Source: Gracilaria caudata (taxonomy: Eukaryota > Rhodophyta > Florideophyceae > Gracilariales > Gracilariaceae). From it: a stretch of 42,078 bases of DNA. Below the pieces are notes generated by a model. That model made no database searches. It saw only the letters and a program-made list of their open reading frames with translations, and was not told the DNA's origin. The stretch covers positions 1 to 42,078 of the forward strand of contig JASCIV010000130.1 in assembly GCA_030374735.1 (NCBI GenBank). Reading direction: 5' to 3'. How positions within the stretch are numbered: the first letter of the stretch is position 1; every line of letters starts with the position of its first letter. The translations under genes and the position numbers were made by a program. Shown piece by piece: positions 36,028 through 42,078 of the stretch.

Positions 36028-37314
36028 GTGCCGAACGCTTCTGACGAAGCACTTTGTGGAATTGTACATGTACAAAATGATGTTTAAGAAGAATCTTCAA
36101 TTAATTGATGAGTACCACTGACTTCAACTAACAAAGCTCAAAAACGAAAATGGCACTCCACGCACCAGGCGGATGATTTCATTGAAGAAATAAATTGCTC
36201 TGGTAGTCCTTCGTCATATCTATCTCTCGTAGCAAGGAGTTCTTACTAAGGACTGTAGACAAGCCTGTGAACGCGTTAGACTTTGCGGCAAAACGTCAAT
36301 TCCTCAGGGATCGGTTTGACAGCCAGAGCCTTTGCCTGTTGAGTCTCAGCGCGTACTCACGGGTAACACCGCATTGATGCTTTTCGTTAGCATTCATTGC
36401 AAGAATCCTGAAAATTCGCTCTTCTGCACGCGACCCGGCTGTCTGCAAGCGGAAACACACATGCTCCGACACTCCCCCGAAGCCATGATAGCGGCAAACC
36501 ATTTGAAGATATTTTGGGCGAAGGGGACAGTTAGAGCGGCTCTACACGCGCAGTTGCATGAATCCTCACAGGCCTTGGCACGAGTAGTGTTGATTCCCAA
36601 AGCACAGATGGGTTCTTCAAGACGCTTCGATGTTGGCCCTTTTGCGATGCAAACCCTTGCGCATGAATGGATCTTGTGATGCGGGTATGTAATTATACCT
36701 TGCAAGAACACTCGTCCCATTACGTGATGCTGGAAAGAACCCAGGAAGCAACTTCTATACAGGTTGTTTTATAGCCAGACAGGTTCAGGTGGTGTGCTGA
36801 AGGAGGCGAGCTCATCGTGCACCGCGTTGATCCACCTGTTCGTCAGCCAAACTGGGTTCATGAACAACGATGGCCGACCCTGATTTTTGAAAATGAAATG
36901 ATACGTGTGCGAGGCACAACGGAGTCCCAAATAGGATACGAAGAGCGCGAGGTCATGCCCAGCTCAAGAGTGCGTAGGGTTAATGCTATTCGGCGGAGTT
37001 CGTGCCTCAGAATGGACGTATTCAGCTGGTGGTGACATGAAAGCATTACCGCAGAACCTGCACCGCCATGATTTGAAGGCAAAACAAGACGAAGCCAACG
37101 TTCTTGCTTCACACTGTGAGTTCGTATTTCGTGCGCTTCTATGCCCTTGCTTCGTCTGCAGCATCTTATGCTTTCCTGCGTGCTGCAGCGACCATGTACG
37201 CCGAGTTCACAAGGGCTAGCAATTTAGAGCTCTCTTAACCACTGTGACAGCCATCTTCGCTTCACGGATAGAGAACGTCCTCACAACGATCTGATCCAAT
37301 TTGGTTCTTTGTAC

Positions 37315-37328
37315 TACACGTACGTGTA
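37315..37328. repeat. 14-base palindrome TACACGTACGTGTA
   Basis: A perfect palindrome containing two overlapping ACGT cores, the core used by bZIP factors. It lies about 400 bases upstream of the ATG at 37729. Function is inferred. Confidence 0.55.
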
Positions 37329-37527
37329 CGGGTAATAAGAATAGCGATCTATCCCATACTGCACCTTCGTACTGTATCTGTATCAATCATTGGTGTTCTA
37401 CTCTCTTGATTCGTCCAATGAAGACGTTCGAATTGTCATAGAAGTAACGTTCATTGCTGTACCCTGTGCACACCCATGCAAATCCCGCATCTCTGCATTT
37501 TGACTCGACAACTGCGGCAGTAGTGAC

Positions 37528-37542
37528 GTACACAGTGTGTAC
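37528..37542. repeat. 15-base palindrome GTACACA-G-TGTGTAC
   Basis: Seven-base perfect arms around a single G, overlapped on its left by TGACGT (37524-37529), a CRE half-site. It lies about 190 bases upstream of the ATG at 37729. Possible transcription-factor site; not tested. Confidence 0.55.
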
Positions 37543-37728
37543 TACACACCAGCTACACCGCTATCCAGATGAGGTGCTTTCACATCGAACGTCACATTCG
37601 GTCCGTCAGAGTTGTGTGATCGGAAAGTTAACACGCCCTCTGTTCGCTTTAGCTTCCCTCAAAGTACGCCAACTTCTCTCCCTCACCAACTTGTTTCACA
37701 CCCGACGCTCCAAAAATTGCTTCAACGT

Positions 37729-38484
37729 ATGGCATCGAACGAAACCACCGAACCATCTTCCAACGATCAGGATCTACCTCGATCAACGAAAGAAGCTTCT
37801 GCTTCCGAAATGGAGACTTCGGAAACTGAGAAAACACCAGGCCCTCTAATATCTCTGTTTGACCACGCGGCATCAAGCCCTCTCATTCGAAAGGTCGACC
37901 GGAAAGTTCCCGCGGAAGTACGTCCTGCCTTGTCGCGTGGTGTAACTCATACTCGAAAAGTTCTGAACAGCCTGGACGAAGCCGTAGTTGTTGCGAAAGA
38001 CACTCTTGCCACTGATGAAGGCAAGGAGCTAGCATCTGCGTCTTGTGCTTTTGCGAAAAGCATAATTGCATTCATTCGCCTACTTTATTCTTCAGCTCTT
38101 CTCGCTGTGGAGAACAGGATGGAAGTGGAGAAAAGCGAAGACGGCTTAGGTGAGCGTTCCATGCGCGTTGGTCGCCATGTCGTCTCAAAGGTTTCAACTG
38201 CAATGAATGAACGGGAGGAACAAGTCAAAGGAACTTGTGAGGCACACGCTTATTCTTATCTGAGATATGCAATGAGATTTCTCGTTTCGGTGTTTGCTGT
38301 TCTCCTTAATTCGCTCGCCGGATTCAAGGGTCCTGGCAGCTCATATATTTCTCCAGCTGCTAAGCAAGTTGTCGATAATCTACCCGATGACATCCGCAAG
38401 GCTGTTACTGAAGAAGGTGACCTGTCTGAAATTATTGATGAATTTCGTCGTACCTCTGACGCGGCCCCAACCGATTCACAATAA
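37729..38484 (+). CDS. Helical protein with two hydrophobic segments, unidentified
   Basis: The 251-residue product has a disordered, acidic Ser/Thr-rich N-terminus (1-38). A mainly helical region follows with PLIRKVDRKVPAEVRPALSR (51-70), a hydrophobic stretch at about 107-126 (FAKSIIAFIRLLYSSALLAV) and a second at about 177-198 (SYLRYAMRFLVSVFAVLLNS). It ends with LPDDIRKAVTEEG and an acidic tail. There is no signal peptide. Alternating helices with moderate hydrophobicity recall lipid-droplet coat proteins such as the plant SRPP/LDAP group or algal MLDP, but I see no diagnostic motif, so this is only a suggestion. A two-span membrane protein is equally possible. The ATG at 37729 is preferred over an upstream in-frame TTG at 37612. 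It converges on CNOT1 with 210 nt between stops. Confidence 0.7.
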   Translation: MASNETTEPSSNDQDLPRSTKEASASEMETSETEKTPGPLISLFDHAASSPLIRKVDRKVPAEVRPALSRGVTHTRKVLNSLDEAVVVAKDTLATDEGKELASASCAFAKSIIAFIRLLYSSALLAVENRMEVEKSEDGLGERSMRVGRHVVSKVSTAMNEREEQVKGTCEAHAYSYLRYAMRFLVSVFAVLLNSLAGFKGPGSSYISPAAKQVVDNLPDDIRKAVTEEGDLSEIIDEFRRTSDAAPTDSQ

Positions 38485-38694
38485 TGGTTGTGCAAGATTA
38501 ATAATGGCGAAGACAAACTCTGCATACTGTTCGCGTGCAATGGTAAGCTTCCCAAACATTCGCGGAACTATGGGAAAGCATGCAGCTTCGGAATAGGTAT
38601 TGGGTACGACAATAGAAGATGTCGGTAATACAAGTGTAGAATTCATGAGTTCACGATAAAAGTTAAGTGCTTTACAAATCATGAACCGGGTGTT

Positions 38695-41600
38695 CTATCG
38701 CGCTGTCACCAAGGACTGACGCTTGTTCTGGAATGAAGGCGCCATGCAGTATCTCGATACATTCTGAAACAGTTCCTCTATCTCAGGTGCACACGTCACA
38801 AACGAGTAACTCCAAAAGCTGTAGTCCGGATTCTTAAGAAGCTCAACAAAGGTAATCAGAAGACCCCACGGATGTGGTCTGTTAGCAATCAGCCTCTCAA
38901 CCAGAACCTTTGCAATTTCTTCCTTGATCGATTCACTGCTCGTTTCCCGGAAAAGCATCAGAATTATGTTGCTGAAGTATCTCGTATGACTGTTTGGATA
39001 TCGAAGCTGATTTGTCAGAGCGTTGAACAACAGTATTTGGCCTTCACAGCCGAGCTGTGAAGCCAATAACCGAATGACTTCCGTAGACGAGCTGGTCCTG
39101 CTGTATTGTTCACTTGAAATTGAAGCGTTCTGAGCCAGATACACCATCAATGAGTTGAGAACCACCAGATTGACTTCCACCTTTCCAGCATCAGTGCTGT
39201 TACAAATGTATTTCCAGAGGTCGGCAATTCTTCCCTGTCCAAGAGGTCTATCTGCTGGATTCAGGTACGAGTCAACAATGCCCTTCACCCCACTGTCTTG
39301 CAGTGGACCAATAAAGTCAGAGAGGATAACGGGTTGGTTCATCATATCTGGCAGCCTCTTGACATCCAGATCTGGGGCAAAGGGATCGGGAAGACGCATT
39401 TGCTTGGGGAACGAGGACAGTACTAAGTTTCTTAGCTGGACGCAACTGCTTGGTATGGTATGGCAAAAGTCCAAATGATATGCGCAAAGGAACTCCGGAA
39501 AGTCGTGTAGTAAAACCAATAGAACCCTTAACAATCCGTTGTACAGCTTCCTCACGACTGCCGATAGTGGTTCTTCTGTGTTTTTAAGGTATCCAGACAT
39601 AAATCTCAGAAATGACATCAGCAGATGACGAAATAGAGGCCATCCGTTCACATTTCTCACCGACAATAGGCATGGGAAAAACTCTTTGTTAGCCAAAAGC
39701 TCTAACCAGTAGAAAGCAAAGCGAGGTATCTTTGAGGGTGAACAGAAGCTTAAGACTGCGACCAGCGCCCCCTGCACTTGCAAGTTGCTGAGATTGACTT
39801 CCTTCTCAATGCCAATTATGGAACCAAGATCCTGAACCCATCGAATCAATCCACCTTCTTTATCCTCCATGAACTCAATAGCTTTTGCTCCGGAAGACAA
39901 ATCTTCTAGTTTGCGCGTGAAAGCTGACACAAGACGGTCCAAATTAGCCTCTGGATTCTCTGTTCCACTTCGCTCTCTTACAGATGGACCTGCAGAAAGC
40001 TGGTTCATAATACACGACAGCAAACGAAAATGGCATCGCAAGTCTCCCTTGGCACAACGCAACAACGCATCCCTCGCAACTGCTATAAGGAAGTAGCAAA
40101 GCAATTGCACCATCCCAATCCTGTGCGACAAGGACAAAGACCGATCAGTATAACACATAGTGGTTACAAAGTAAACAAGACTCTCGGCAGCAGTGTAGGG
40201 AGCATCAAGAATCTCTGGCGGTATATTCGAGGACGCCGACCCCGAACTAAGCGCGTGGGATGTCGCGGAGCAAACAATCTCAACCGCAACCCGGAAAAAT
40301 CGTTCAGCCGCGTCACCATTTGCCAAAGCCATACTTCTAGCTTGCGATAGAAACGAAGTCACGGACTGATCTGATATACTCCGATCTGGATCTGCAGTTA
40401 GGATTCTGTGCCAGTCCAGCAAAAGATTGGCCGTAACTTCCTTAGATGCAGACAAATCAGCATTCTCATGTTCTCTTGTGTTCTTCGTTGTGGTTGAGTG
40501 AGATTCTACGTTCACGTTAACTGATGCGTTCGTGTTCTCGGGTTTGTGCACCACACCTCTTGCCGATTCAACCAGAGAAAACAAGTCCTCCGCACTCATC
40601 GTCATGTTTGGTACGTTCTGCTTTCGAGCGACTTTGAGAATAACCTCCAGTGTGAGATAAAAATCGCCAGCTGTTGCCAACGGTTCTTCAATTACTGCCT
40701 TCCGGACCAGAGAACATGCGAAAGAAAGTGCTGTCATGTTTCTACCGCTGTCGATCGCCTTGGCGAGGATTTCATCATAACTAGTCTTGCTGAGCAAGGA
40801 TCCTGGTCTCAGAAGGGCTAATATACATTCAAGATTGAGTTTCCTACGCTCCTCGGAAAACGCCAGCCATGATGCAAGCTCTTTTGATAGCCTCCGACAA
40901 GACTCCCTAAGCCCCTCCAGAATAAGAACGTGAGCTTCACGGTACATATTAGATTCTCCTTCAAAAAGTCTTTTAAATACCTTCTGAGCCACAGCCATGC
41001 CAGCTTCGTCAGCTGTATTTGAGCGCTTTACCGCCGCAGGAATTTGTACCCAAAGCGTGTGAATTTCATGATCCGGGAGTAGATCCGCCAGCTTCATGTC
41101 TTTGTCGCTAGGAGACGAGATTGCTGCTTCTATTTCAGTGACAAGTTGTGGATATATAGAATTGAACCTTTCAAGTACCTCTTGGGTTGAAAGCTCCACT
41201 TCTCCTGTAGCAGATGAATTGTTGTTTTTATGACTTGCGATTTGTGATGAGCCATACCCATTCACATTGGACGGCGCACAAACTTGACTCAAGAGAGCAG
41301 TAAGAGCTGACGTAGATGCCATTTGAGAACGCGGAGCATTTAGCAACATTGGTGTACGTGGTGCTGGCTCAGGAGCCGAAGCCGTAGTTGAGAGCATTAT
41401 CCTTCCTGGGCCAGATGAATTCGAGGGCACTTCTCCCCTTCCTTGGGAAACCCCCAGTACTCTGGGAGTGATGTGATTAGCAGGTGCTCAAAGGGGAGCC
41501 GTAGTATCTTGAACTGTTCCACTTGTCCGCTGCTCTGGTACAAACTGACCGCTTGCCGAACTAGACTGATAAAACCCTTGAATGTCTTTTGTGCCTTCAC

Positions 41601-42078
41601 TTGGCTTTGAAGTCGGGGGTTGACTGACAGGTTGAAATGGTTGGGATGATACCGGGGGCTGCGATTGATATTGGGGTGGAACCATGCCAGCCCGGGGAAT
41701 CCTAGAAAACTCCTCGTAGACTCGATAGGGATCGGGTCCAGGAACCATTCCGTACGTTGAGGCAGGATTCGATTGTCTTCTGTTCGCAAAGGCAGATCCT
41801 ATCTTCTCATTTAGGTCTCGCGCTGCCCTTTCCTTTGCATGTCGTTCAATAATTGCACAGCCAACGTCAAGGTTGGCATTGCAGATTAATTGCGCTGTTT
41901 GATCAATCATGTTTTGATCGGCAACTACGCTTGGACTTAAGATTGTTCGCAACTGGTTCCCCATTGAGACCCTTAGAGGTTCTTTCGAAGTCACCAAAGC
42001 CAGTGATCCTGCGAGCTGTTGCACCATCTGCATAGCTGCCCGTCGTACTTTGCTAATTTCATGCTCAGGCACATTCGC
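38695..42078 (-). CDS. CNOT1: CCR4-NOT scaffold subunit 1 (CNOT1/NOT1), C-terminal part, partial at window edge
   Basis: NOT1 is the scaffold of the CCR4-NOT deadenylase that removes mRNA poly(A) tails. The gene enters from the right edge with no start in view. The first part (42078-41546) carries the CNOT9/CAF40-binding domain: MQMVQQLAGSLALVTSKEPL, then a VYEEFSRIP segment and a Gln/Pro/Ser-rich linker. The second part (41461-38695) has the NOT1 superfamily domain with FPEFLCAYHLDFCHTIPSSC, VLSSFPKQMRLPDPFAPDL, LVERLIANRPHPWGLLITFV and SFVTCAPEIEELFQNVSRY, near-identical in pattern to animal, plant and yeast CNOT1. The two parts are in the same frame but separated by an in-frame TGA (41488-41490) inside the linker. 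I infer an 84-nt intron (41462-41545) that removes it and keeps the frame. If unspliced, the protein would end before the NOT module. Confidence 0.93.
41462..41545 (-). other. Inferred short intron in CNOT1 removing an in-frame TGA
   Basis: On the minus strand, donor GTTTGT (41545-41540) and acceptor ACTCCCAG (ending 41462) bound 84 nt. A branch-like TGCTAAT lies about 13-18 nt before the acceptor. Removal joins CA|A into a Gln codon and keeps the frame. The donor departs from the GTATGT of the other intron in this window, so an alternative donor in the same linker is possible. Confidence 0.55.

Larger units (their letters stand above)
36028..37728. other. Intergenic region with two near-perfect palindromes
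   Basis: About 1.7 kb with no convincing gene; short frames on both strands lack motifs. The right third holds TACACGTACGTGTA (37315-37328) and GTACACAGTGTGTAC (37528-37542), described separately, upstream of the gene at 37729. Confidence 0.45.

Noticed and set aside
41397..41789. 130-codon minus-strand frame overlapping the CNOT1 linker, suggesting a frameshift
   Set aside because: The two real CNOT1 parts are in the same frame with each other, so no frameshift is needed. This frame reads the Gln/Pro linker in another phase.
1..42078. tRNA, rRNA, CRISPR, transposon or viral sequence
   Set aside because: A by-eye search for tRNA A/B-box pairs, regular spaced repeats, transposase or polymerase motifs and terminal repeats found nothing convincing. 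A computational scan could still find a divergent tRNA.

Overview
The window is nuclear DNA of a photosynthetic eukaryote with a primary-type plastid. A red alga, perhaps a unicellular intron-poor one, is the best guess but is not proven. Three things support this. Glutamate-1-semialdehyde aminomutase and diaminopimelate decarboxylase both carry N-terminal extensions that look like simple plastid transit peptides with no ER signal in front. The core genes are eukaryotic: ISWI, CNOT1, EMC1 and a bridge-like lipid transfer protein. Nearly all genes are single-exon, and only two short introns (91 and about 84 nt) are supported. There are no operons, mobile elements, CRISPR arrays or recognisable tRNA/rRNA genes.

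Layout from left to right. 1-653 has no gene. A two-exon ChaC-type glutathione cyclotransferase (-) and a TruC-like pseudouridine synthase (+) follow. The TruC-like gene converges on an ISWI remodeler (-). ISWI and a Golgi-type GT2 glycosyltransferase (+) share a divergent promoter with two E2F-type sites. The glycosyltransferase converges on plastid GSA aminomutase (-). A 70-residue single-pass membrane protein (+) then faces the most unusual locus: two head-to-head genes (11239-13098 - and 13671-15590 +) for divergent DEG/ENaC-like two-TM channel subunits. A GC-rich promoter leads to asparagine synthetase (+). Next are a signal-peptide, acidic, single-pass surface protein (+) and plastid lysA (+), which converges on EMC1 (-). 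A doubtful small ORF precedes a 2501-residue Hobbit/SABRE/FMP27-type lipid-transfer giant (+). The last two are an unrecognised hydrophobic protein (+) and the C-terminal part of CNOT1 (-), which runs off the right edge.

The genes do not form one pathway. Three nitrogen or amino-acid enzymes (asparagine synthetase, GSA aminomutase, diaminopimelate decarboxylase) and two ER or membrane-biogenesis proteins (EMC1, the lipid-transfer bridge) are neighbours by position only. The pattern is alternating convergent and divergent pairs. Five convergent pairs have stop codons only 81-210 nt apart, so overlapping 3' UTRs are likely.

The strongest candidate for something undescribed is the paired DEG/ENaC-like channel locus. 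Other points of interest are a PCNA-binding (PIP) motif at the ISWI C-terminus together with E2F sites in its promoter, and an in-frame TGA in CNOT1 that a short intron would remove. All functional statements rest on reading motifs by eye; no database search was run.
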